DNA of 64,000 nt, taken from NCBI GenBank assembly GCA_020635275.1, contig JACKAA010000004.1:248001-312000 (forward strand), in the 5' to 3' direction. A program made the translations under genes and the position numbers. The notes under the pieces were generated by a model. That model made no database searches and was not told where the DNA came from. It saw only the letters and a list, made by a program, of their open reading frames with translations. This DNA comes from Ignavibacteriales bacterium (GTDB lineage: Bacteria > Bacteroidota > Ignavibacteria > Ignavibacteriales > Melioribacteraceae). Positions 1-8,930 of the stretch are shown here, in pieces; position 1 is the stretch's first letter; each line of letters begins with the position of its first letter.

Positions 1-2141
1 GTGGAGGAGAAGGTGATAATAACGATAATTTAATGTATGATTTCGGATGGATACAGAATTCAAAAAATGATACAATATGGAAAATAAATTCTACTTCAAC
101 AACATACCACTTAGGAGGAGCTTTAAAAAATAGAATTGTAATTGATATAATTGATCTAAAACCTGGCGAATATAATTTACTTTACAAATCTGATGATAGC
201 CACAGTTATAATAATTGGAACCAAGATGCTCCTTTATTTCCGGAATTCTGGGGAATAACAATTGTTGAATTACCAAATGAACAACAAGTCGTTTCATTTG
301 AATCTTTTTTGAATGAAAGTGATGACGGAATTCTAATTGAAGGCAACAATATAAGATCAATACAAATATCAGGCAATAATGTTTGGATTGGAACTGATGC
401 AAATGGTTTAAACAAAATTAATTTAGAAGACAATTCAGTAAAAATTTATAACTCAACAAAAGAAAAGGAGAATTCACTAAGTAATAATTCAGTGCAGTTT
501 ATTTATGAAGATCCAGAGGGGATACTTTGGCTTGCAACAAATTTGGGCTTGAATAAATTTGATCCCGTTAATGAAACTTTTAAAGTTTATACTGAAGATG
601 ATGGATTGCCAACTAATTACATAGCGTCAATATTACCGGGCGATGGAAAGGATTTGTGGTTAGCTACGAGAAATGGTATTTCAAAAATGGTTACGGATTT
701 GGAAACCGGACAGGTAACATTTGTTAATTATGATACAGAAGACGGTATTGAAGGTATGGATTTTATTGCTCTTGTTGCACTAAAAGCTAGCAATGGTCAA
801 TACTTCTTTGGAAGTGAGCAAGGACTAAGCGCATTTACTCCGGGTAATTCCAATACAACAGAACCTGATCTAATTTTTTCAGATATTAAAATATCTAATA
901 AGTCTGTTAAATCTTATGACATTGAAGATAGACCATTTAAAACTTCTTTACTTGAATTAGAAAATTTAGCCTTATCATATGATCAGAATGACTTAACATT
1001 TTCTTTTGCCGCTCTGCATTATTCTAAACCAAGTAAAAATCAATATGCACATAAATTAGTCGGTTACGATAAAGATTGGGTCTATGATAATAAAAGAGAA
1101 GTTACCTACACCAATCTTGATCCAGGGGACTATACATTTTCTATTAAAGGTTCTAATAGAGATGGTGTTTGGAAATCAACTCCTAAATCAATTAGTATTG
1201 TTATTAATCCACCTTGGTGGTTTACTACTTGGGCTTATATTGGATATGGATTTTTATTTTTAGGAATCATCTTTATAGTTGATCGTGTACAAAGAAAAAG
1301 ATTGTTAGCCAAAACTAAAGAACGAATGAAACTTCAAGAAGCAGAACTAAGAGCTGAATCGGCAGAATTGCAGGCTAAAGCTGCTGAAGCTGAAAGAAAA
1401 TTATTGGAGGCAGAAAACTCACGCAAAACCGAAGAATTAGAAGAAGCAAGAGCTTTACAACTTTCAATGCTTCCAAAAGAACTGCCTGTATTGCCTAATC
1501 TTGATATCGCAGTTTATATGAAAACAGCTTCTGAAGTTGGCGGTGATTATTATGATTTTCATATTGATATGGATGGGAAATTAACAGTTGTATTAGGTGA
1601 TGCCACAGGTCATGGAATGAAAGCTGGTACTATGGTTACTACTACAAAAAGTTTATTTAATGTGTTAGCTCCTAATCCAAGTATTGTAGAAACATTTCAC
1701 GAAATGACAAGATGTTTAAAAATGATGCAATTAGAGAAGCTATCAATGTGTATGACAATGTTAAAAATTACAGAAAATAAACTCCAAATGTCAGCAGCCG
1801 GAATGCCGCCAGTTTTTATTTATAAAAGAGAAAACCAAGTAACAGAAGAACATGTTATAAAAGGAATGCCTTTAGGTACGTTTAGTGAATTTCCATATAC
1901 CTTAATTGAAAGTAATATTAAAAGTGGTGATGCAATATTATTAATGAGTGATGGATTACCTGAACTTGTTAATTCAGAAGATGAAATTTTTGGATATAAG
2001 CGTGTTCGTAATATTTTTGAAGAAGTTGCCGGAAGTTCACCGGAAGAAATAATTAGAAAATTAAAAGATGCCGGTTCTGACTGGGTTAAAGATAATGATC
2101 CCGATGATGATGTAACTTTTGTAGTAATAAAAGTTAAATGA
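1..2141 (+). CDS. Propeller-Y_Y_Y-TM-SpoIIE receptor phosphatase (5' end outside window)
   Basis: The reading frame is open from the left edge (codons begin at base 3), so the ATG at 33 is internal and the gene is cut by the window. Numbering from that ATG, residues 1-90 are the end of a non-propeller insert also found in the next gene (motifs GGALKNR, SHSYNNWN, FWGI). Propeller blades with WIGT/WLAT motifs run to about 270, a Y_Y_Y domain spans about 310-390 and ends in PPWW, one TM helix lies at about 395-415, and a charged coiled coil reaches about 475. The SpoIIE/PP2C phosphatase domain follows, with its acidic metal sites intact (GGDYYD, GDATGHG, MSDG, DPDDD). The family dephosphorylates STAS anti-sigma antagonists, so signal sensed outside would control an internal Ser/Thr phosphatase. 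The next gene begins 45 bases downstream on the same strand. The ligand is unknown. Confidence 0.93.
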   Translation, partial: GGEGDNNDNLMYDFGWIQNSKNDTIWKINSTSTTYHLGGALKNRIVIDIIDLKPGEYNLLYKSDDSHSYNNWNQDAPLFPEFWGITIVELPNEQQVVSFESFLNESDDGILIEGNNIRSIQISGNNVWIGTDANGLNKINLEDNSVKIYNSTKEKENSLSNNSVQFIYEDPEGILWLATNLGLNKFDPVNETFKVYTEDDGLPTNYIASILPGDGKDLWLATRNGISKMVTDLETGQVTFVNYDTEDGIEGMDFIALVALKASNGQYFFGSEQGLSAFTPGNSNTTEPDLIFSDIKISNKSVKSYDIEDRPFKTSLLELENLALSYDQNDLTFSFAALHYSKPSKNQYAHKLVGYDKDWVYDNKREVTYTNLDPGDYTFSIKGSNRDGVWKSTPKSISIVINPPWWFTTWAYIGYGFLFLGIIFIVDRVQRKRLLAKTKERMKLQEAELRAESAELQAKAAEAERKLLEAENSRKTEELEEARALQLSMLPKELPVLPNLDIAVYMKTASEVGGDYYDFHIDMDGKLTVVLGDATGHGMKAGTMVTTTKSLFNVLAPNPSIVETFHEMTRCLKMMQLEKLSMCMTMLKITENKLQMSAAGMPPVFIYKRENQVTEEHVIKGMPLGTFSEFPYTLIESNIKSGDAILLMSDGLPELVNSEDEIFGYKRVRNIFEEVAGSSPEEIIRKLKDAGSDWVKDNDPDDDVTFVVIKVK

Positions 2142-2186
2142 AATATTTTTGATAAAGAACTGTAAAAAAATAGTAAATGGTAAAAT

Positions 2187-5100
2187 ATGAATAAATACAA
2201 TTGGGCGTTAATTTTTTTAATATTCATAGTTCTTAATAGGATTCAAGCGCAACAGAATTATCATTTTAAAAATTTCAGTGAAATTGAAAAACTATCCAAT
2301 ACTAGGATTAATGATTTTTTTCAAGATAGTTTTGGTTTTATGTGGATTGCAACTGATGATGGTTTAAACAGGTATGATGGGAAAAACGTAAAAATTTATA
2401 AAAATAAGCAGGGTGATCTAAAATCCCTTCCAGATAACGCTGTTATGCAAGTTGTTGAAGATAAAGATCACAATATTTGGGTTGCTTGTTACAATGCCAT
2501 CGGGAAACTTGATACAAAAACTGATAAGTTTAAAAAATATAGTTTAGATAATCTTGGATTTAAAAGTCCGCCCAGAATTACTAGTGCTCTACTTGATCAG
2601 GAAGGAAGAATATGGTTCACAGCTAGTGAATTGGGAACAATACGATTTAATTATGAAGCAGATCAATTTATTGAAGTTGTTTTAAGTGAATTAAATGATA
2701 AAAAACTTTGGGGTGAAGTTGCAGATATATTTCAGCTAAGAAATGGATTAATTCTTGTCTCAGATGTTTCTTCGGGTATTAAAGCATACAATTCATCAAC
2801 TGATAAATTTGATCCATATTTTCTCAAACCAAATTATAGCCCAATTAAAATCTACAATATTTATGAAGCAACAGATGGATCAGTTTGGTTTGGTGGGTCA
2901 GATAAACTCATTAAATATTCACCTATTCAATATTCTGTTAAAGAAATTAACTTACTTAATTATAGTAAAATTAATTCTAAATATTCTGATCATAATGGAA
3001 TTGTTGAGGATAGTCATGGATTTTTATGGGCAGGTGTATATACTCATGGAATTTTTAGGTTTGATAAGCAGCTCACACATTTTGATCAATATATTAACAA
3101 TCCAGGTAATTTAAATAGTCTTCCGGATAATAAGATTGGTGGAATCTTTATGGATAAATATGGAATTATCTGGATTACGACTTTTATGTCTGGAGGAATT
3201 ATTCAAATGGATCCAAATTCAAATCCTTTTGATTTGTATTCTATTAATCTTCCTAAAAAAAATAATAATCAAACACTTGTTAACAATATTGTCAAATCTC
3301 CATTTAAAGATTCTAATTTACTGCTTGGCACAAATTCAGATGGTATATTAACTTATGATACTAGTACAAAACACAGTTCAGTTATTAATATTCAAGATGC
3401 TTCAATAAAAATTGATTCTAATAATTCAGTAAATGCTCTTGCAGTTGATTATCAAGATAATATTTGGTACTCAATTAATAATAGCCAATTAAAAAAATAT
3501 GATATTAGAACTAAAAAAATAGAAACAATCAATTCTCCGCATAATAATAAAACGGCCCAACCTTTAAATATCGTTTCAATTACCGTTAGTCCTGATAACA
3601 AAATCTGGATTTGCTCAAATTATGGTGTTGATAAATATGATCCAATTACAAAAAAATTCTTTTCGGTTCCTAGAATAATGAACAAAAAAATGAGTGTGGA
3701 ATTGAGAAATAGTTTAGAGAATGTGCGGAACACAAGAAAACCAATAAGTTCAATATTAGAAGTAGGCGGCGGACAAAATTTAGAAAAATCCTTAACTGTT
3801 GATAATAATTCAAATGTTTTAATTGTGAGTGTCGGTGAAGGCAGGGCAATTGGAGGAATGTTCGATCTTGGCAGAATTGCAACTAGCGATGGAAAAATAA
3901 TTTGGGAAATGACTGATATTTATAAATCGTTTTATGATGGCGGGGGATTTAAAAACAGAATAGGATTAAATGCAATAAAATTAGAAAAGGGAAATTATCA
4001 GCTGATCTATTCTTCAGATATCGGTCATGATTATAAAAATTGGAATACATTGGCTCCTAGCGATTCAAATTATTGGGGAATAGAAGCCTATGAACTTAAT
4101 GATAATGAGTATGGAAACATCAGTGAGCTTATTGAAAATGATTTGCAAAATAATAACTATCTGCCATTTGAATTTGGAAGGACTGTTGAATTCAGTAAAT
4201 CAAACTCAAATACAATTTGGATAGGAACGGCCACAAATAGTTTTTTCCGTTATGATCTTAGTTCAAATACTTATTCTCAATATAATTTTGATAAAACAAA
4301 TCTTTCAGATGCGAGCCATTATATATTCTCGTTCTATGAAGATTTAGATGGAATTATTTGGGTTGGAACTTATGCAAGTTTAGTAAGACTTAATATAAAC
4401 AATGGAGAGTTGAATTCCTTTACAACTACGGATGGATTGCCTGGCGGAAATATTTATAATATTACTGAAGATCAAAATGGAGCATTATGGATTTATTCTT
4501 CAGGGGGATTATCAAAATTAAATAAAAATGCACCAATTAAGGACTATTCTTTTGTAAATTATGATACACAAGATGGATTGGATGGATTAGCAAATTCTAC
4601 AGCAATTTGGAAAGATGAAAATGGAAGATTATTCTTTGGAGGTAAAGGAGGAATAATTACTTTTATTCCTGGTAGTATAAATACAGTGCTGCCAGATATA
4701 ACTGTACACGATTTTAAAATTGATGATGTATCAATATTTGATGATTCAACTAGTTTTAGTCTAGATCAAGGCATATTAATTACAGACAAAATAGATCTCT
4801 CATATAATCAAAATGATATTTCATTTGAATTTTCAGCAATTCATTTTTCACGTCCTGATAAAAATAAATTATCATATCAAATGGAAGGGTTTAATAGTAA
4901 ATGGTACGAAACAGATAGGAATTTTGCATCCTTTACGAATTTAGATCCTGGCAATTATACATTCAAAGTTATTGGCTCAAATGGTGACGGAGTATGGAAT
5001 AGTTCGGGAAGATCAATTAATATAATAATTCATCCGCCTTGGTGGTTAACAACTTATGCATATATCGCGTATGGATTTCTTTTTTTACTTCTGATATTTT

Positions 5101-5945
5101 TTATTGATAGAATTCAAAGACGACGATTACTATCTAAAGCACGCGAAAAAATGAAAGTGCAGGAAGCACTGCATAGAGCTGAAGCTGCTGAACTTCAAGC
5201 AAAAGTAGTCCAAGCAGAAAATGATAGAAAATCTAAAGAATTAGAAGAGGCAAGATCACTTCAACTGTCTATGTTGCCTAAGGAGCTTCCACAATTACCT
5301 AATCTTGATATTGCAGTATACATGAAAACGGCAACTGAAGTCGGCGGAGATTATTATGATTTTCATGTTGGAATGGATGGAACACTTACAGTTGTGCTTG
5401 GTGATGCAACCGGTCATGGAATGAAAGCCGGAACAATGGTTACTGCAGTTAAGGGATTGTTTAATAGCTATAGTGCTAATCCTGATATATTGTACTCATT
5501 CAGGGAAATTAATCGTTGTATTAAACAAATGCAGCTTGGTAAACTTACAATGTGCTTGACAATGCTAAAAATTAATAATGAAAAACTTATTATGTCGGCT
5601 GCCGGAATGCCTCCAATATTAATTTATAAAAGTCACGATAAATCGACATCAGAGGAAGTAATAAAGGGGATGCCTTTAGGTTCAATTGATAACTTCCCAT
5701 ATGATATAAGAGAATCAAACTTAAAAACCGGCGATACTATTTTATTGATGAGTGATGGATTACCAGAATTACAAAATAAAGACGGAGAACAATTTGGCTA
5801 TCAAAGAGTACGCAACTTATTTGAAAACATTGCAAAATTAAATTCAGAAAGTATTATAAATAAATTAAAAGATGCCGGATCCATGTGGGTAAATGATGAA
5901 GATCCCGATGACGATGTAACATTTGTTGTAATTAAGGTAAAATAA
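2187..5945 (+). CDS. Propeller-Y_Y_Y-TM-SpoIIE receptor phosphatase with split propeller
   Basis: The product has 1252 residues. A signal peptide (about 1-21, ending IQA-Q) leads into a long two-component-regulator-type propeller (WIATDDG, VWFGG, IWIGT blades). An inserted domain at about 541-633 (GEGRAIGGMFDLG, GGGFKNR, DYKNWN, YWGIE) interrupts it, after which blades resume. Y_Y_Y (about 873-950, ending PPWW), one TM helix, a coiled coil and a C-terminal SpoIIE phosphatase (GGDYYD near 1053, GDATGHG, MSDG, DPDDD) complete the chain. Sensor and insert would be periplasmic and the phosphatase cytoplasmic. The stop codon overlaps the next start as TAATG, so translation is probably coupled. It is a paralogue of the preceding gene; the similarity is strongest in the phosphatase. 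Confidence 0.95.
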   Translation: MNKYNWALIFLIFIVLNRIQAQQNYHFKNFSEIEKLSNTRINDFFQDSFGFMWIATDDGLNRYDGKNVKIYKNKQGDLKSLPDNAVMQVVEDKDHNIWVACYNAIGKLDTKTDKFKKYSLDNLGFKSPPRITSALLDQEGRIWFTASELGTIRFNYEADQFIEVVLSELNDKKLWGEVADIFQLRNGLILVSDVSSGIKAYNSSTDKFDPYFLKPNYSPIKIYNIYEATDGSVWFGGSDKLIKYSPIQYSVKEINLLNYSKINSKYSDHNGIVEDSHGFLWAGVYTHGIFRFDKQLTHFDQYINNPGNLNSLPDNKIGGIFMDKYGIIWITTFMSGGIIQMDPNSNPFDLYSINLPKKNNNQTLVNNIVKSPFKDSNLLLGTNSDGILTYDTSTKHSSVINIQDASIKIDSNNSVNALAVDYQDNIWYSINNSQLKKYDIRTKKIETINSPHNNKTAQPLNIVSITVSPDNKIWICSNYGVDKYDPITKKFFSVPRIMNKKMSVELRNSLENVRNTRKPISSILEVGGGQNLEKSLTVDNNSNVLIVSVGEGRAIGGMFDLGRIATSDGKIIWEMTDIYKSFYDGGGFKNRIGLNAIKLEKGNYQLIYSSDIGHDYKNWNTLAPSDSNYWGIEAYELNDNEYGNISELIENDLQNNNYLPFEFGRTVEFSKSNSNTIWIGTATNSFFRYDLSSNTYSQYNFDKTNLSDASHYIFSFYEDLDGIIWVGTYASLVRLNINNGELNSFTTTDGLPGGNIYNITEDQNGALWIYSSGGLSKLNKNAPIKDYSFVNYDTQDGLDGLANSTAIWKDENGRLFFGGKGGIITFIPGSINTVLPDITVHDFKIDDVSIFDDSTSFSLDQGILITDKIDLSYNQNDISFEFSAIHFSRPDKNKLSYQMEGFNSKWYETDRNFASFTNLDPGNYTFKVIGSNGDGVWNSSGRSINIIIHPPWWLTTYAYIAYGFLFLLLIFFIDRIQRRRLLSKAREKMKVQEALHRAEAAELQAKVVQAENDRKSKELEEARSLQLSMLPKELPQLPNLDIAVYMKTATEVGGDYYDFHVGMDGTLTVVLGDATGHGMKAGTMVTAVKGLFNSYSANPDILYSFREINRCIKQMQLGKLTMCLTMLKINNEKLIMSAAGMPPILIYKSHDKSTSEEVIKGMPLGSIDNFPYDIRESNLKTGDTILLMSDGLPELQNKDGEQFGYQRVRNLFENIAKLNSESIINKLKDAGSMWVNDEDPDDDVTFVVIKVK

Positions 5946-8905
5946 TGGATAAATTAAAAGAAAAATTACTATATGAAACTTACGAAAGGTTTCAACAAAC
6001 AGGAATGAATATCATTCCACCCAGCGAAATTGACACATTTGTTGATAAAGACGTTATGGGGTACGGCACAACTTTAGATGAAAAAATTTTATCTGCTTCC
6101 GGTTTTCTTGAATTGGTTGAAAAACAAAAAGAACAGAGTAAAGATATTGAAATGAAATTTGACAGCAAGCCAGTACTGCGTCGGATTCTGGAAGGTGAAA
6201 ATGCTGCAATTTTTGTCAATGAAGTTAACATCTCATTTCAAATTGATAGTGAAACTTTTAAAATGTTTTTACGTTTAACTTCAATTTTGGAGTATCGGGA
6301 AAATATATGGTTAGTTGTTCACTGGCATGCATCAAAGCCGGAATATGAAGAGGGCGGAGAAGATACTTGGCATATCGAAGAGCATAAAGCTAAAACCGAA
6401 AGACTCGAAAAGGAAGTCGCTGAAAAAACAGCTGATCTTTTAGTTAAAAATCAAGAACTTGAAATTGAAGCAGCCTTAGAAAGAGTTCGTGCAAGCGCTA
6501 TGGCTATGAATAAACCAGAAGATATGTTAGATGTATGCAGGATAATATCCTACCAATTAGAATCACTTGGGATTAATAATATCAGAAATGTTCAAACAGC
6601 TATATTTGAAGAATCAAATCGAATTTACACTAATTTTGAGTATTACAGTTTGCATAATAAAACTTTTATAACAGATATAGACTACAGTATTCATCCGAAA
6701 CAAACCGAATTTGCTAAAGCAATGATTACTTCTCCAAACTCTTTTTTTACCGCTAGTTTTGCAGGCGAAGAACTTAGTGCATGGATAGAAAATCAGAGAA
6801 AAACTTCCCAATTTATTGATCCATTTCTTGAAAAAGCTGTATCTCTTAATTATTACTTCCATTCAGTGGGACCAGTTGCTTTAGGAATGTCATCTTACTC
6901 ACCTTTATCCCCTGAAGGATTAAAAATATTTAAACGATTCAGAAATGTTTTTGAGTTGTCTTATAAAAGGTTTCAAGATATAAAACAAGCAGAAGCACTA
7001 GCTAGAGAAGCTCAGATAGAAGCAGCTTTGGAGAAAGTCCGTTCTAGTGCACTTGGAATGAGCAATAGTCAAGAAGTTGGAAATGTTACAGATAAATTTT
7101 TTAATGAATTTACGAAACTTAGCGTTGATTTAATTGGCTGTTCAATGGTAGTTATTGATGAAAAAGAAGATATTATGGAGCTATGGCGTGCTAGGTCAAA
7201 TGTTGTTATTAAACCATTCGAACGGTCAGTGTTTAAGGATTCAATGAAACTGCTTAAAAGGAATATGCCTGAATGGTTTCCCAAATTTTATGGTGCATTA
7301 GTAGAAAGAAGTGGCTATTTAGTAAAAGAGATGGTAGAAAATGATCGAGAAAGATTCTTAAATACCATGGCAGAGCAGTACAACTATACAAATGAAGAAA
7401 AAATTAAATTATTAGAAGTAATGCCAAAAAATATAGCCGCACACTTCATTTTTATTAAAATAGGTTATTTAGCTTTAATTTCTAAAGAAAAACTTAGTGA
7501 AGATGATTTATCCATTGCTAGACGTTTTGCTGACGTTTTTAATTTTGCATATACAAGATTTTTAGATATTAAAAATGCAGAAGTACAAGCTCGTGAAGCC
7601 CAAATTGAAGTAGCACTTGAGCGAGTTAGAGCTAGAACCATGGCGATGCAAAAGAGTAGTGAATTAGCAGTAACTGCAGCACATCTTTTTTCTCAATTAA
7701 ATGAGCTTGGAATTCATCCTTACCGTTGCAACATTGCAATTATTAGTGAAAAATCTGCCACATGTCAACTATGGTCAACTACTAATAGTGGAAATGTCAT
7801 CCCAACTAGTTCATCAATTCCATTATATGAACATCCGGTTTTAATAGAAATGTATGAGGGCTGGAAAGAGAAGAAAAAAAATCATGTAATAAAACTTGTA
7901 GATGAAAATCGTTTGGAATGGACAAAATACATAAGAAAGTATGTTCATTTTCAAGAATATAAGCCAGAACAATTAGATGAAATAAAAATTAAAAATGAAC
8001 CAGCAATATTTAGTAATCTGCATTTTAAACAAGGTTTTTTTGTAATTCATACTGTAGAAGAATTATCGGAAGTCAATCTCAACACAACGCAAAGATTCGC
8101 AAATGTCTTCGAACAAACATATACTCGTTTTTTAGATTTGGAAAGAGCTGAAGCTCAGAATAAGTTAATCCAAGCAGAAAATGAAAGAAAAACCAGGGAA
8201 CTAGAAGAAGCAAGAGAGCTTCAATTAGCCATGCTTCCAAAGAATGTTCCCGACTTACCAAATTTAGAAATTGCGGTTTACATGAAAACTGCTACGGAAG
8301 TCGGAGGAGATTACTATGATTTTCATGTTGGAGATGATAATGTATTAACTGGAGTAATTGGTGATGCAACTGGTCATGGTATGAAGGCAGGAACAATCGT
8401 GACGATAACAAAAAGCATGTTTAACAGTTTAGCTCCCGATCAAAATATATTAGAAACTTTTTTCAAAATATCCAAAGTTATAAAGGATATGAAATTTAGA
8501 CAGCTTTCAATGTGTTTACTAATGTTTAAAATAGATGGAAACATTTTATCTCTTTCATCTGCTGCCATGCCTCCAGCTTTAATATACAGGGACAGAAAAA
8601 AAATAGTTGAAGAAATTGAATTAAGTGGAATGCCTTTAGGTTCAATGATAAATTTTCCATATAAATTAGTAGAGACTAAAGTGCATCCTGGTGATACTAT
8701 ATTACTTATGAGTGATGGATTCACAGAATTAATAGATGATAAAAAGTTTATGTATGGATTTGAAAGGACAAAATCTGAATTCCTTTTGGTTGGGAATAAA
8801 AAAACTGAGGAAATATTAGAGTACTTAAAGAAATCCGCATCTAACTGGCTTAATGAAAGGGTCCCTGATGATGATATTACATTTGTAGTTATTAAAGTTA
8901 AATAA
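5945..8905 (+). CDS. Soluble SpoIIE phosphatase with NTF2-like N-terminus and three repeated modules
   Basis: The product has 986 residues with no signal peptide or TM helix, unlike its neighbours. Residues 1-140 look like a SnoaL/NTF2-type domain (a DTFVDKDVMGYGT-type opening, and a WLVVHWHAS strand near the end). A coiled coil (EKTADLLVKNQELE) follows, then three modules of roughly 190 residues. Each module opens with a heptad-like A-LERVRA-(S/T)-AMAM segment and ends with a RF-NVFE-YTRF-D helix; the folds are probably GAF-like, an inference from length and layout. The C-terminal 240 residues are a SpoIIE phosphatase with all acidic motifs (GGDYYD, GDATGHG, MSDG, PDDD). It starts on the stop codon of the upstream receptor (TAATG). 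It may sense an intracellular signal and feed the same STAS protein encoded at 15507. Confidence 0.92.
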   Translation: MDKLKEKLLYETYERFQQTGMNIIPPSEIDTFVDKDVMGYGTTLDEKILSASGFLELVEKQKEQSKDIEMKFDSKPVLRRILEGENAAIFVNEVNISFQIDSETFKMFLRLTSILEYRENIWLVVHWHASKPEYEEGGEDTWHIEEHKAKTERLEKEVAEKTADLLVKNQELEIEAALERVRASAMAMNKPEDMLDVCRIISYQLESLGINNIRNVQTAIFEESNRIYTNFEYYSLHNKTFITDIDYSIHPKQTEFAKAMITSPNSFFTASFAGEELSAWIENQRKTSQFIDPFLEKAVSLNYYFHSVGPVALGMSSYSPLSPEGLKIFKRFRNVFELSYKRFQDIKQAEALAREAQIEAALEKVRSSALGMSNSQEVGNVTDKFFNEFTKLSVDLIGCSMVVIDEKEDIMELWRARSNVVIKPFERSVFKDSMKLLKRNMPEWFPKFYGALVERSGYLVKEMVENDRERFLNTMAEQYNYTNEEKIKLLEVMPKNIAAHFIFIKIGYLALISKEKLSEDDLSIARRFADVFNFAYTRFLDIKNAEVQAREAQIEVALERVRARTMAMQKSSELAVTAAHLFSQLNELGIHPYRCNIAIISEKSATCQLWSTTNSGNVIPTSSSIPLYEHPVLIEMYEGWKEKKKNHVIKLVDENRLEWTKYIRKYVHFQEYKPEQLDEIKIKNEPAIFSNLHFKQGFFVIHTVEELSEVNLNTTQRFANVFEQTYTRFLDLERAEAQNKLIQAENERKTRELEEARELQLAMLPKNVPDLPNLEIAVYMKTATEVGGDYYDFHVGDDNVLTGVIGDATGHGMKAGTIVTITKSMFNSLAPDQNILETFFKISKVIKDMKFRQLSMCLLMFKIDGNILSLSSAAMPPALIYRDRKKIVEEIELSGMPLGSMINFPYKLVETKVHPGDTILLMSDGFTELIDDKKFMYGFERTKSEFLLVGNKKTEEILEYLKKSASNWLNERVPDDDITFVVIKVK

Positions 8906-8930
8906 AAAAAAGATTCAAAGGAAAATGTTA

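Noticed and set aside
33..35. ATG taken as the start of the first gene
   Set aside because: The same frame is open to the left edge and encodes residues that align with the insert of the next gene, so the true start lies outside the window.
91..402. Reverse-strand open frames inside large genes here and elsewhere
   Set aside because: They lie wholly within well-supported genes, have low-complexity composition and lack start signals.
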